22,419 bases of DNA from Bacillota bacterium (GCA_023397475.1 JAEWUD010000010.1:1-22419); one strand, 5' to 3'. Counted from the first letter of the stretch, positions 1-8,394 are shown. Translations and numbers: made by a program. Notes: generated by a model from the sequence alone, not told the origin.

Positions 1-990
1 CACCGGAGCTTCCGCCAAAGGTTGCACAAAGGGATTGGTCGCCTCCTGACCGAAGAACAGCGGCTCAGCCGGTTCTTCCTCGACAACGACCGGAATAGGC
101 ACAGGTGCCTGAACAGCCGCAACGGGTGCCGCCGACTTGGCAATGGGAACCTCGATCGCATCATCTTCATCATCATATGCCTGCGCAGTCTTCTTGCGAC
201 CGAATCCGAACAGACCACCCTTCTCCGGAGCGGAAACCGCCTCGACGAAGGAGATCATAAACTGCATCGGAACACCCGGAAGCTTCGCGGAAGCCTCGGT
301 TACGACGACTCCCGCCGCATCGCACTGATCTTCGGCTTCATAGAGAATACGGAGCATCTCCTGTTGTCCGAGTGCTTCATACACTTCCCGGTTACACAGA
401 ATCAAGCAGTCATCCATCTTGAGCTGAACGATATTCGAGCACAATGCGGTTGCGGCCTTGGATGCGCAATAATTATGGAAATCATCCACACGCTGGCGTT
501 GTGTATTGACAGGATCAATCTTAATATCTGTCGCCGTAAGGGGGAATAATGTGTCATCGCGATACAGGAACGCGAGTCCCTTACCCATGGTGATGGCAAA
601 TGCCTCTGAGTCCTTGACAATCGCACCCGCGAAAAAGGGAGATCTGGCGTTGCCGGTCTGGATCTTCATGCGGCCGGTGACGGAAACGGCGGTATTCACA
701 AGATCGCCGATCACGTGATCGAGAAGCTTGCGTCCTGTCTTCATCTCCGTGTACAACTTGCGAAGCGGTGCTTCGTAGGGCGGCTCTAAGGATGCGTCGC
801 GCCCGGCGGAAGCGCCATGGGAGAATACAGAGAAGAAAAAACCTCTGTCCTCCTTATCAATCGTTATATCCGCGGACCTGGTCTCCCTCTTGCCGGAGAT
901 GCGTCCGTCCATGTAGAAAGCATCGGTCAGATCCGGAGCCGGATAATATCTGGCGGTAACGGTTGTCGCCAGGCGGGTCATTTTGGCCAT
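1..990 (-). CDS. PP2C-like protein with acidic/proline-rich tail, C-terminus outside window
   Basis: The frame is open from ATG at 990 to the window edge (330 codons, no stop). GGAGG lies 8-9 bases before the ATG. Residues about 1-250 resemble a protein phosphatase 2C fold: a strand pair around 134-158 (FAITMGKGLAFLYRDDTLF, then LTATD), a 'DDCLILCNREVYEAL' segment near 203-217 where PP2C has its 'D-x-L-LL-C-SDG' stretch, and a final strand MQFMISFVEAV near 252-262. The acidic metal-binding positions of active PP2C are not evident: the expected N-terminal DG is SVFSHGASAG here, and SDG is CNRE. From about 265 the chain becomes linker-like, with Gly-rich, acidic (AYDDEDDAIE) and Pro/Val/Glu-rich stretches. 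It may be a non-catalytic PP2C-like domain fused to something beyond the edge. The fold assignment is inferred from pattern only. It has its own promoter and lies 122 bp downstream of the DUF885 gene. Confidence 0.6.
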   Translation of the reverse strand, partial: MAKMTRLATTVTARYYPAPDLTDAFYMDGRISGKRETRSADITIDKEDRGFFFSVFSHGASAGRDASLEPPYEAPLRKLYTEMKTGRKLLDHVIGDLVNTAVSVTGRMKIQTGNARSPFFAGAIVKDSEAFAITMGKGLAFLYRDDTLFPLTATDIKIDPVNTQRQRVDDFHNYCASKAATALCSNIVQLKMDDCLILCNREVYEALGQQEMLRILYEAEDQCDAAGVVVTEASAKLPGVPMQFMISFVEAVSAPEKGGLFGFGRKKTAQAYDDEDDAIEVPIAKSAAPVAAVQAPVPIPVVVEEEPAEPLFFGQEATNPFVQPLAEAPV

Positions 991-1070
991 AAGATAAGCC
1001 TCCAATCTGCTTCGATTATAAGAAACCGTAAAAATTCGGGTAATATCTGCGAAAATTTCTATTCAAAATG

Positions 1071-1097
1071 ATTATACCATAATGATTTTTTGAGCAA
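1071..1097 (-). promoter_or_regulatory. Candidate sigma-A promoter for the PP2C-like gene
   Basis: On the minus strand a perfect TATAAT (1076-1071) is preceded by TGG, giving an extended -10. A TTGCTC (1097-1092) lies 15 bases upstream, which is short spacing. It sits between the DUF885 stop and the PP2C-like start. A weak AT-rich inverted repeat (1086-1092 with 1101-1107) overlaps the -35 and could be a poor terminator for the upstream gene. Confidence 0.5.
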
Positions 1098-1112
1098 CCC
1101 CAAAAAACGTAA

Positions 1113-3017
1113 TCAATCGTTGTTTTTCGCGTTTTCGAGATTCTCGTTAAAATACTTCTCAACAATCGGAAGGGGAGCGGGACCTACGGCGAGATAGGCT
1201 TCGTGAATCTGGGCCGGTGATAAATCATCTCCGTACGCGTCGAAAGCCTCCGCAAGGATGCGATTCGTCTCGATCTGTCCGACGCAATAGGAGAGGTAAT
1301 AACAGGGAATCTCGATCGCCATGTCGTAGCAATAATCGGAGAAATCGCGATACTCGAGTCCTAAATCGGCTATGTACACGTATGCGTCATCTCTTGACCA
1401 ACCCTCATAGTTGACACCGATATCGATTCGAGCGGGGATCAGAGTATTGAATATCTTATCCTCGGCATAGATATAGTCGACCAGTTCTTCATCATAGAGA
1501 TCCGTGTGCTGAAGGATGAACTCTCCCGCATACATCGCCCACCCCTCGGAGTATCCGGAAAAGGAAGCGGAGCGCTGGTAGTAGCTGTCGATATTATCCG
1601 CGTGATATACGGCTTCGTAAAGGTGTCCCGGATAGCCCTCGTGCGCGATTGTATCAAGAAGGTTGGGATATCCGTCAAGTTGTGATTCATTGGTCAAGAT
1701 AAGATTATCCGTCGGATCATCAATCGGACATGACAGATATGCCGCGGGACTGAAGAAATCCTCCAGTTGTGAGGGGACTGCCTTCAATGTCACATCATGG
1801 TCCATGATCTCCGGAAAAGCATCCGCGATCAAATCTTTGCAATACTCCAGATTCTCCTCTGTCGATCCGACAGAGAACGAGTAACTGTTATATAGTTCAT
1901 CAAATTCATCATCGTAGTCCACGGAGAAAATAATCTCCAGTTGCTCGTCAATCGAGTTCTCAATCGCTTCGGCAGCCTCTTCCGGTGTCATATCCGTACT
2001 TGTCTCTGACATCATGAGGAGGGCGTAATACTTGTCTCCGTCCGGAAAATTCAACAGACCGCCTTCATTCTCTCCTGTTCCAAGAAGTTCTTCGAAAGAT
2101 TCCGCGAGCATCTCATACGCGGGGAACACCGATGATTCCAGAGCTTCGATATTCCTCTCTTCATACGCCTCGATTTCACTGTCAGACAGATCTAACGTCT
2201 CAAGTCGTTCGCTAAAGCTGTCGATCAGAAAATGGTCATCCTTATCTTCCAGAAAGGATTCACACGAATCAATGATCTTCTCGATATTCTCGTCCGAGGG
2301 CGCGAAACCCGCCTCCGCGCGCGCTACTTCATACGCCATCATGTCCTCGAAATATCTGGAGTAGTCGTCGAGAAGAAGCAGATATGTCTCAACATCGTCG
2401 GTCGTGTCGAACGCAAACTCCGCCAAGATAAGAGGAAGCTGCGTCTGCATGCCCGTGATGGAATTAAGCGAGGTAGAGTAATAATAGAATCCTTCATAAC
2501 CGAGTGCCTCATGGAGATCGTACTCAATCACGTCGTAAAGAATCTTATCGCCGGAGGACAGTTCGTCGTAGTCGATATCTTCCATCATGGCAAGGCAATC
2601 CTCATAGCCCCGATAAACCTCTTCATCCTCTTCGACGGAATATTCTCCGAGAGTCGGATCCGAAATCTCCAACCCGAACGCTTCGGGATCGGTCAGATAG
2701 AACTCCAGACTCAGTGTGTCGGAAGTGGCGCTGCCGGCGAACAGAGAGAAATCGAGCTGTTGCAGGAGCGGGCCCTCATCATCGCCGTACATCTTGAAGC
2801 TGCCGTTACTCTCGGCTTTCTTGCCTTTAGACTCCTCTTCGTCCGTTGACTCCTGAGAATCCTCTGCGACCGAGGATTCATCGCGCAACCTCTGCATGTC
2901 TCCCGCAACTCTTTGCAGGAAAGAGCACCCGGAGGACAAGAGCAACGAGACAGAAAGAGCAGCTGCAAGAGTAATACGCAGGAATTTATGATTGATGACG
3001 TGATGTATTTTACGCAT
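1113..3017 (-). CDS. DUF885 family lipoprotein, putative zinc metallopeptidase
   Basis: 634 residues; ATG preceded by AAAGGAGA. The N-terminus is a lipoprotein signal: basic MRKIHHVINHK, a hydrophobic stretch, then lipobox LSSGC with the lipidated Cys near residue 31. The protein would therefore be anchored outside the membrane. A Ser/Glu/Lys-rich linker follows (about 45-72). The C-terminal half has the DUF885 hallmark HEGYPGH (residues 459-465), a variant of the HExxH zinc motif, and EGWAMY (491-496), which likely supplies a further metal-binding Glu. Length and motif order fit DUF885 proteins. Their peptidase role is widely supposed but the substrate is unknown; a dipeptidase or aminopeptidase role in peptide scavenging is plausible. 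Monocistronic by layout: its 5' side faces a divergent gene and a new promoter follows it. Family is confident; activity is inferred. Confidence 0.85.
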   Translation of the reverse strand: MRKIHHVINHKFLRITLAAALSVSLLLSSGCSFLQRVAGDMQRLRDESSVAEDSQESTDEEESKGKKAESNGSFKMYGDDEGPLLQQLDFSLFAGSATSDTLSLEFYLTDPEAFGLEISDPTLGEYSVEEDEEVYRGYEDCLAMMEDIDYDELSSGDKILYDVIEYDLHEALGYEGFYYYSTSLNSITGMQTQLPLILAEFAFDTTDDVETYLLLLDDYSRYFEDMMAYEVARAEAGFAPSDENIEKIIDSCESFLEDKDDHFLIDSFSERLETLDLSDSEIEAYEERNIEALESSVFPAYEMLAESFEELLGTGENEGGLLNFPDGDKYYALLMMSETSTDMTPEEAAEAIENSIDEQLEIIFSVDYDDEFDELYNSYSFSVGSTEENLEYCKDLIADAFPEIMDHDVTLKAVPSQLEDFFSPAAYLSCPIDDPTDNLILTNESQLDGYPNLLDTIAHEGYPGHLYEAVYHADNIDSYYQRSASFSGYSEGWAMYAGEFILQHTDLYDEELVDYIYAEDKIFNTLIPARIDIGVNYEGWSRDDAYVYIADLGLEYRDFSDYCYDMAIEIPCYYLSYCVGQIETNRILAEAFDAYGDDLSPAQIHEAYLAVGPAPLPIVEKYFNENLENAKNND

Positions 3018-3220
3018 GATCGTCTCCTTTAGATCGTGGTTTTGTAATACTTACGATGAGCGTTCGCACGGATGAGACAGGAATTGAGAATCGTCGTCTT
3101 TTTATCATACTACATCCGTTTATGTAAAACATGTTGATCATGTAACAATACGGAGATGGAAAATACAAATAGACTTCAGAATTCTTACAATCCTTCTCTT
3201 CTTCCTTTGTCTCCGGATAG

Positions 3221-3249
3221 TTGATTTTCTTATCCGGCGGGACTACACT
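3221..3249 (+). promoter_or_regulatory. Candidate promoter for the amidohydrolase gene
   Basis: TTGATT (3221-3226), 17-base spacer, TACACT (3244-3249), ending 34 bases before the ATG at 3284. The rest of the 266-bp divergent gap (3018-3220) is AT-rich and holds no promoter I can assign firmly to the DUF885 gene on the other strand. Confidence 0.5.
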
Positions 3250-3283
3250 GGGTACGGTCTTACATGACACAAAGGAGATTTGT

Positions 3284-4129
3284 ATGTCCGCATCTTCGGT
3301 GTCCGCACCTATAACCGGGCCGATTATCGATATCCATGCCCATGTTTTCCCTCCGAAAATCCTGACGCGTGCCGTCGAGTCAATCGGACGCTTTTATGAT
3401 CTTTCGATGCATTGTGACGGGTCTCTTGAGCACATGCTCCGCGAGAATACCGCTTGCGGAATCGTTCGTTCCGTCATTTTCTCCACGGCCACTTCCGCCA
3501 GACAGGTTCCTTCGATTCATTCGTTTATTCACCGATTGCAGGAGGATTCTCAGGGACGTCTCATCGGGTTCGGCACTCTCCATCCTGACATGACTCCGGA
3601 GGAGATTCGCATGGAGGTAGATAATCTCGTCTCGCTCGGCCTTCGAGGAATTAAACTTCATCCGGATTTCCAGGAGATTCCTGCGGATTCCAAAGCCGTA
3701 TTCTCCATGGCTGAGGCCGTAGCCGGAAGACTTCCCCTTCTGATTCACGCCGGCGATTATCGCCACGGCTTCTCCCACCCCTTCCAAATTCGCCGGCTGG
3801 CGGATCGCTTTCCGGATTTAGTTCTGATCGCGGCGCATTTCGGCGGTTGGAGTGAATGGGATCAGGCGCCGGAAGAACTCTCCGGATTGCCGAATGTATA
3901 TGTCGACACTTCCAGTTCGCTTGATTTCGTTACCCCCGAACGTGCCGTCCAAATGATTGAGCGATTCGGGGCCGACCATGTTCTTTTCGGGACAGATTAT
4001 CCGATGTGGGGAGCTCGCGAAGAGCTTATACGTTTTTCACGGCTTGGACTTTCTCTCTCAGATCAGCGCAAGATTCTCTACGATAACGCGGCGCATATTC
4101 TGGGGATCGACGGACACTTCGTTCGTTGA
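3284..4129 (+). CDS. Amidohydrolase family (Amidohydro_2) metal-dependent hydrolase
   Basis: 281 residues from the ATG at 3284, chosen because AAAGGAG ends six bases before it; an in-frame start at 3221 lies inside the promoter and has no binding site. The sequence has the TIM-barrel amidohydrolase signature set in order: IIDIHAHVFP near residue 15 (HxH metal site), GIKLHPDFQ near 125, LLIHAGDYRHGF near 160, LIAAHFGG near 185 and FGTDYPMWG near 240 (Asp on the last strand). This matches the PF04909 family, which includes decarboxylases and lactonases of aromatic or sugar acids. The substrate cannot be read from the sequence. It stands alone upstream of radA, with a 120-bp gap containing a weak hairpin and a separate possible promoter. 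Confidence 0.85.
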   Translation: MSASSVSAPITGPIIDIHAHVFPPKILTRAVESIGRFYDLSMHCDGSLEHMLRENTACGIVRSVIFSTATSARQVPSIHSFIHRLQEDSQGRLIGFGTLHPDMTPEEIRMEVDNLVSLGLRGIKLHPDFQEIPADSKAVFSMAEAVAGRLPLLIHAGDYRHGFSHPFQIRRLADRFPDLVLIAAHFGGWSEWDQAPEELSGLPNVYVDTSSSLDFVTPERAVQMIERFGADHVLFGTDYPMWGAREELIRFSRLGLSLSDQRKILYDNAAHILGIDGHFVR

Positions 4130-4146
4130 TCCCCATATAATAACCG

Positions 4147-4166
4147 CATTTTTCTGTCGGAAAATG
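4147..4166 (+). terminator. Weak hairpin after the amidohydrolase gene
   Basis: CATTTTTC and GGAAAATG can pair over 8 bp (one G-T pair) around a 4-base loop, with a loosely pyrimidine-rich stretch after it. The stem is AT-rich and lacks a clean T-run, so it is at best a weak terminator. Confidence 0.3.
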
Positions 4167-4199
4167 TCGCCTTTTCCTTCTCGCGCCACACATGCCTGA

Positions 4200-4208
4200 T
4201 GGTATACT
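4200..4208 (+). promoter_or_regulatory. Possible extended -10 promoter for radA
   Basis: TGG followed by TATACT (4203-4208), 42 bases before the radA ATG. No good -35 hexamer is visible 16-18 bases upstream. A short inverted repeat, CTTTGTT (4219-4225) and AACAAAG (4231-4237), sits just before the ribosome binding site and touches its first base. Confidence 0.35.
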
Positions 4209-4249
4209 GACAATAAATCTTTGTTGTGAAAACAAAGGAGGAGGAATGG

Positions 4250-5638
4250 ATGGCCAAAAGCAAGTCTCTCTTTGTCTGTAATGCCTGCGGATACGAATCG
4301 TCCGGCTGGCTTGGGCGCTGTCCGTCCTGTCAGGCCTGGAACTCCTTCGTCGAGGAGAAGACGGTCTCTTCTCAGGAGACGAGACCATCGCGCCAGAAGG
4401 GGTGGACGGGAGCATCGGAGGTCGTTCCTCTCTCCTCCGTCGCGTCATCCGCGGATGAACGCTTCTCATCGGGAATTACAGAGCTGGATCGTGTTCTTGG
4501 CGGAGGTTTCATCAACGGTTCGCTCGTCCTGGTCGGAGGTGATCCGGGCATCGGCAAATCAACACTTCTTCTTCAGGTCTGCCATCTGGCACGTTCCGCC
4601 GGCAAGGTCCTTTATGTGTCGGGAGAGGAATCGGGTATTCAGATTCGCATGCGCGCCGAGCGACTCGGTGTCGACACTTCACATATTACACTTTGTACCC
4701 AGACCTCCTTTGCCTGTGTGGCCGAAACGATCGAATCGACCGAACCGGCACTGTGTATCATCGATTCCGTACAAACCCTTTATACCGAGGAGATTACCTC
4801 CGCTCCGGGAAGCGTCGGTCAGGTACGCGAAGTAACCGCGGGCCTTCTGCGCATCGCCAAACACCGCGGGATCACGATCGTTCTGGTCGGACATGTCACG
4901 AAGGACGGCTCACTCGCGGGTCCTCGTGTTTTGGAACACATGGTCGACACCGTCCTGTATTTCGAGGGCGAAGGTTCGAGTCCGTATCGCATGCTCCGAG
5001 CGGTAAAGAATCGGTTTGGGGCTACCGGCGAACTCGCTTTTTTTGAGATGACAGGCGAAGGATTAATTTCTGTAGAGAATGCCTCCACGCTCCTATTATC
5101 CGGGCGTCCGATTTCGGTTCCCGGTTCTGTTGTTACTTCGTGTCTCGAGGGAACCCGAGCGGTTCTTGTCGAGATACAGGCTTTATTGAATCCATCCAAC
5201 TATTCGGTTCCCCAGCGTATGGCGCAGGGACTTGATCGCGGTCGCATCGGAATGCTTCTTGCCGTGCTCGAGAAACGCTTTGCTCTTGGGATCAATAACA
5301 TGGACGCCTATATCAACGTTGTCGGCGGTCTTCGCCTGTCGGAACCATCCTGTGATCTGGCCGTGTTGGCGGCTGTTCTCTCCGCGAATCGCGATCAGCC
5401 CGTCAGAGCGTCCACACTGATTCTTGGAGAGGTCGGATTGACCGGCGAGATCCGTCCCGTCAGTCATATCGAGAACCGTCTGACAGAAGCATATCGTCTG
5501 GGATTCACCACCGTGATATTACCCGGCGGCAACAAAGAAATGGTGGATCGGATCCGGCGTCGCGGCGGTAAAGATCGGCTTCCGGAATGTATATACGCGG
5601 ATACCTTATCCGAAGCAACAGATGTTATTTTCGCATAA
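4250..5638 (+). CDS. radA: DNA repair protein RadA/Sms
   Basis: 462 residues from the ATG at 4250, chosen because GGAGGAGGA precedes it; an in-frame GTG at 4226 and an out-of-frame ATG at 4246 are poorer. RadA is a RecA-like ATPase/helicase that promotes branch migration during homologous recombination and repair. Visible features in order: a C4 zinc finger (C10, C13, C24, C27), Walker A GGDPGIGKST (96-105), the 'LCIIDSVQTL' Walker B stretch near 160, the RadA-specific KNRFG motif (253-257), and a C-terminal Lon-protease-like domain with VVGGLRLSEPSCDLAVLAAVLSA. Length is typical (about 450-460). ispD follows 28 bp downstream on the same strand, so the two are probably cotranscribed, as radA and ispD often are near each other in Bacillota. 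Confidence 0.97.
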   Translation: MAKSKSLFVCNACGYESSGWLGRCPSCQAWNSFVEEKTVSSQETRPSRQKGWTGASEVVPLSSVASSADERFSSGITELDRVLGGGFINGSLVLVGGDPGIGKSTLLLQVCHLARSAGKVLYVSGEESGIQIRMRAERLGVDTSHITLCTQTSFACVAETIESTEPALCIIDSVQTLYTEEITSAPGSVGQVREVTAGLLRIAKHRGITIVLVGHVTKDGSLAGPRVLEHMVDTVLYFEGEGSSPYRMLRAVKNRFGATGELAFFEMTGEGLISVENASTLLLSGRPISVPGSVVTSCLEGTRAVLVEIQALLNPSNYSVPQRMAQGLDRGRIGMLLAVLEKRFALGINNMDAYINVVGGLRLSEPSCDLAVLAAVLSANRDQPVRASTLILGEVGLTGEIRPVSHIENRLTEAYRLGFTTVILPGGNKEMVDRIRRRGGKDRLPECIYADTLSEATDVIFA

Positions 5639-5666
5639 CATACGGAGCAAGAAGGAGGAATGACCG

Positions 5667-6437
5667 ATGACTTCAGGTAACAAAAAGGATCCGGGAATTT
5701 ATGTGATCATTCCGGCCGCAGGCCAAGGCAGCCGAATGGGCGGCACTACGAAGAAGCAATTTCTCCCGGTCGGAGGTGTGCCTGTCCTGGCTCGCACGCT
5801 GCTTGCCTTTGATCGTTTCGGACGTTCGATGCGGAAGACGAGCCCGTTTTTTGTCCGTTGTATTGTTGTTACCGGCTCTGAGAATCTTCCCGAAGTTCAA
5901 TGGCTGTGTGAGGAGTTCGTGCCCGGCCTTGTGATGAGCACGGTTGCGGGAGGCCCCACGCGCCGAGACTCTGTTTGGAACGGCATTCAGGCGCTTGAGC
6001 TTCTCAAGGAATCTCCGAAAGCCGACGACATCGTTTTCATTCATGACGGCGCACGATGTCTCGTCGATGAGGCGACACTTATTCGGTGTTACGAGGGAGC
6101 GGAGAACTATGGAATATGCGCAGCTGCCGTCGCGGTGAAGGACACCATCAAAGAAGTTGACGATCCGGAGAGCAAGAGAGTCGTCGCAACCCCGGACCGG
6201 ACGAAGCTTTTCTCGATACAGACGCCGCAGGCCTTTCGAATGAAGGATCTTTTCACCGCATATTCCGAAGGCATCAAATATCAACGGGCAGCCACCGACG
6301 ACACTTCGCTTGCCGAAGCCGCAGGGCTGCCCGTTTATCTTGTCGAAGGGTCTTATGCGAATATTAAGATCACAACTCCAGAGGATTTGATGATAGCAGA
6401 TGTTCTCCAAAGCTTGCGTACGGACGTCGGACCGTAA
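5667..6437 (+). CDS. ispD: 2-C-methyl-D-erythritol 4-phosphate cytidylyltransferase
   Basis: 256 residues. The ATG at 5667 has GGAGG nine bases upstream; the ATG at 5660 opens only a seven-codon frame. IspD transfers CMP from CTP to MEP in the non-mevalonate isoprenoid pathway. The nucleotide-binding N-terminus VIIPAAGQGSRMGG (13-26), followed by KKQF with Lys30, and the HDGAR motif (126-130) are clear, as is the C-terminal 'NIKITTPEDLMIAD' stretch. It is a little longer than usual (about 230). Its last 68 bp overlap the 3' end of an ispF-like gene on the opposite strand, so the two are tail to tail rather than in the common ispD-ispF order or fusion. Confidence 0.95.
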   Translation: MTSGNKKDPGIYVIIPAAGQGSRMGGTTKKQFLPVGGVPVLARTLLAFDRFGRSMRKTSPFFVRCIVVTGSENLPEVQWLCEEFVPGLVMSTVAGGPTRRDSVWNGIQALELLKESPKADDIVFIHDGARCLVDEATLIRCYEGAENYGICAAAVAVKDTIKEVDDPESKRVVATPDRTKLFSIQTPQAFRMKDLFTAYSEGIKYQRAATDDTSLAEAAGLPVYLVEGSYANIKITTPEDLMIADVLQSLRTDVGP

Positions 6438-6936
6438 CACTGCAGATGCACATGATTCCCTCTCCTCTTCCGAAGGAGGTAAGTGCCTCACCTGATGTTG
6501 CGGTAATTCCGATCGAGCTCGGACTGATCTGCAGAATGTTGGCAATACTCTGTCGAATATTCTCGATATGGGGCGCGAGAATCGGGTATCTTCCTTCAAG
6601 AGAGAAGGAAACATGCGTAATCTGCCCGCCATTTAGATAGCGTAGTGCAAGGAGGAGAAATTCCTTACTGTCCTTGATTCCTTCCTCACGGCAAAGGCGA
6701 TCGGCAATCTCTCCTAAGATATTTACGCAGGTGATTCCGGATATTGCATTGGTCAGCGCGTGTAACATGACGTCCCCGTCGCTGTTCGCCTGTAAAGGCT
6801 TCCCGTCCGCGATGTAATAGCCTCCGAGCATCAAGCGTGTATTATCTTTCGGGTCCTTGGGACGGCCGTTTGCCAGCATTTCGACAAACCTGTGGCTGTC
6901 CTGTCCGATCGCATGCTCGTAGTCATAAAGAATCAT
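6370..6936 (-). CDS. ispF: Divergent IspF-like 2-C-methyl-D-erythritol 2,4-cyclodiphosphate synthase
   Basis: 188 residues from the ATG at 6936, which has AGGGGG eight bases upstream and places the first motif where the family has it. A TTG at 6972 overlapping the previous stop is an alternative that adds 12 residues. IspF makes MEcPP from CDP-ME 2-phosphate. Zinc ligands are conserved: Asp13 and His15 (GQDSHR) and His59 (DGDVMLHAL). The C-terminal SFGRGEGI is also intact. Differences from the usual enzyme: Asn51 replaces the His of HSDGD, the FPDxDP loop is missing, the QxPK stretch reads EGRYPI, TTTE is TSGE, there is an insertion near residues 26-34, and the C-terminus extends some 20 residues into the ispD overlap. 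It is probably the pathway enzyme because ispD lies next to it, but altered activity is possible. Last gene of the queT operon. Confidence 0.75.
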   Translation of the reverse strand: MILYDYEHAIGQDSHRFVEMLANGRPKDPKDNTRLMLGGYYIADGKPLQANSDGDVMLHALTNAISGITCVNILGEIADRLCREEGIKDSKEFLLLALRYLNGGQITHVSFSLEGRYPILAPHIENIRQSIANILQISPSSIGITATSGEALTSFGRGEGIMCICSVTVRRPYASFGEHLLSSNPLEL

Positions 6937-6968
6937 AGAAGAAACCCCCTTTTCTCTGGAACGATTGA

Positions 6969-7487
6969 TCAACCGTTCCCCTTGTTTGTAAGAATCCAGT
7001 TCTCAAGGTCGCTCTCTGTCCATGCTTTACCGTCAAAAGCCTCAAAGGATGCTATGAGAGCACCGCCATGAAGAAGTACAAAATCCGGTGTCGCTCCTAT
7101 GTTGAAATGTCGGGTGAGTTCTTCTGTCTGCAAGGTGTCAGCGGATACGAAGAGGATCTGGTCATGATAGGTTTCGGCAAGTTCCTCCACCATCGCTGTC
7201 GCTGTCCCCCCGTCCTCTTGATAAGAGGTATAGAAGTAGATAACGATCGGGACCTTTGTGTAGCCTATTAACTTATCGTAATCGGTAACTTCACGATAAA
7301 CAATACCTTCTCCCTCTCCGTCAAAATCTTCGTACACCATCGCCGTAAGCGGAGCGTCATACGAATAGTCGCCGAGGTAGTCCGATGTGTCTACCGTCTT
7401 CTCCGCGCAGCCGGTAAGCATTGCGAAGAAGATGAAGAGAATGCCCGATACAAGACAAGAGACAACACTTCTCTTACGCGAAATCAT
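6969..7487 (-). CDS. Thioredoxin-like lipoprotein lacking the CxxC
   Basis: 172 residues. The ATG overlaps the mrp stop by one base (TGATG), implying translational coupling. N-terminal basic residues and a hydrophobic stretch lead to lipobox MLTGC (Cys27), so it should be anchored on the outer face of the membrane. From about residue 78 the pattern is thioredoxin-like: strand VPIVIYFYTSY, then a helix, strand ILFVSADT, and the cis-proline segment NIGATPDFVLLHGG near 130. The position of the WCxxC active site reads TSYQEDGG, with no cysteines, so disulfide chemistry is not expected. A binding or chaperone role is possible. I do not recognise a specific family. It lies between mrp and the ispF-like gene. 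Confidence 0.65.
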   Translation of the reverse strand: MISRKRSVVSCLVSGILFIFFAMLTGCAEKTVDTSDYLGDYSYDAPLTAMVYEDFDGEGEGIVYREVTDYDKLIGYTKVPIVIYFYTSYQEDGGTATAMVEELAETYHDQILFVSADTLQTEELTRHFNIGATPDFVLLHGGALIASFEAFDGKAWTESDLENWILTNKGNG

Positions 7488-8344
7488 CAGCCCTCGATCA
7501 TCTTCGCAAGAAATGCGACGGTATTGTCGAGGATATCTGTATGAATTCGTTCAATATGTCCTTCGTCGACAAGAGCGGTAACAGCCGGATCGACCGGAAC
7601 CTTATCCAGAAGAGGAACGCCGAGTTCTGACGCGGCCTTCTCTACGCCGCCCTCTCCAAAGATCGACATCTTCTCACCGCAGTGGTTGCAGGTGATATAA
7701 CTCATGTTCTCTACAAAACCGAGTACCTTAACGCGCATCATCAATGCCATGTTGCGAGCCTTTGCGACAACCATAGAAACAAGATCCTGGTTCGTCGATA
7801 CGAGTATGATTCCGTCGAGGGATACGGACTGAAATACGGTGAGCGGAACGTCACCGGTACCGGGCGGCATATCGATCAGAAGAAAATCCAGTTCCTTCCA
7901 AATGACGTCCGTCCAGAACTGTTTGACGAGGCCGGCAATAATCGGACCGCGCCAGATCACGGGCGCGTCTTCATTCTCCATGAGAAGATTCACGGAAACG
8001 ATCTCAATACCGGCATGGGAAACGGCGGGGATGATCCCCTCTTCGCTCCCCTTGAGCGTGCCCTTGAGACCGAAAGCCGTCGGAATTGAGGGGCCGGTAA
8101 TATCGGCGTCAAGAATTCCGACTCGATAACCCTGACGCGCCAACTTCGAGGCGATTACCGACGTGACGAGAGACTTCCCGACGCCACCTTTGCCGCTGCA
8201 TATGCCAATGACCTTCTTAATGGATGAATCTTTATGAAGCGGAGCAAGAAGAGATGCCTGCTCCTCTGAAGAACCGCTCGGGCATTCGCCGGTCGATGAC
8301 GACGAACAGGAATCTTTGCTTTTACAACTGTCACACGAAGACAT
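7487..8344 (-). CDS. mrp: Mrp/NBP35 family iron-sulfur cluster carrier ATPase
   Basis: 285 residues; GGAGG lies before the ATG. Mrp/ApbC proteins are MinD-like P-loop ATPases that bind and pass Fe-S clusters to apo-enzymes in the cytoplasm. The deviant Walker A GKGGVGKS is at 51-58, ADITGPSIP follows near 80, and the switch segment DMPPGTGD is near 158. The C-terminal CxxC that bridges a cluster across the dimer is C219/C222 (ITCNHCGEK), preceded by VENMSY. The first 25 residues are Ser-rich with cysteines at 4, 7, 13 and 21, an extension seen in archaeal-type and clostridial relatives that could hold a second cluster; no N-terminal DUF59 domain is present. Third gene of the queT operon, 50 bp after the methyltransferase. 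Confidence 0.92.
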   Translation of the reverse strand: MSSCDSCKSKDSCSSSSTGECPSGSSEEQASLLAPLHKDSSIKKVIGICSGKGGVGKSLVTSVIASKLARQGYRVGILDADITGPSIPTAFGLKGTLKGSEEGIIPAVSHAGIEIVSVNLLMENEDAPVIWRGPIIAGLVKQFWTDVIWKELDFLLIDMPPGTGDVPLTVFQSVSLDGIILVSTNQDLVSMVVAKARNMALMMRVKVLGFVENMSYITCNHCGEKMSIFGEGGVEKAASELGVPLLDKVPVDPAVTALVDEGHIERIHTDILDNTVAFLAKMIEG

Positions 8345-8394
8345 ATTGAACCTCCAATAATGGTTGATATTCTAGTTGACTTCCCTTTATTCTA

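Noticed and set aside
5673..6632. Minus-strand 319-codon frame opposite ispD
   Set aside because: It runs antisense through all of ispD and also overlaps the real ispF-like gene in another frame; composition is not protein-like.
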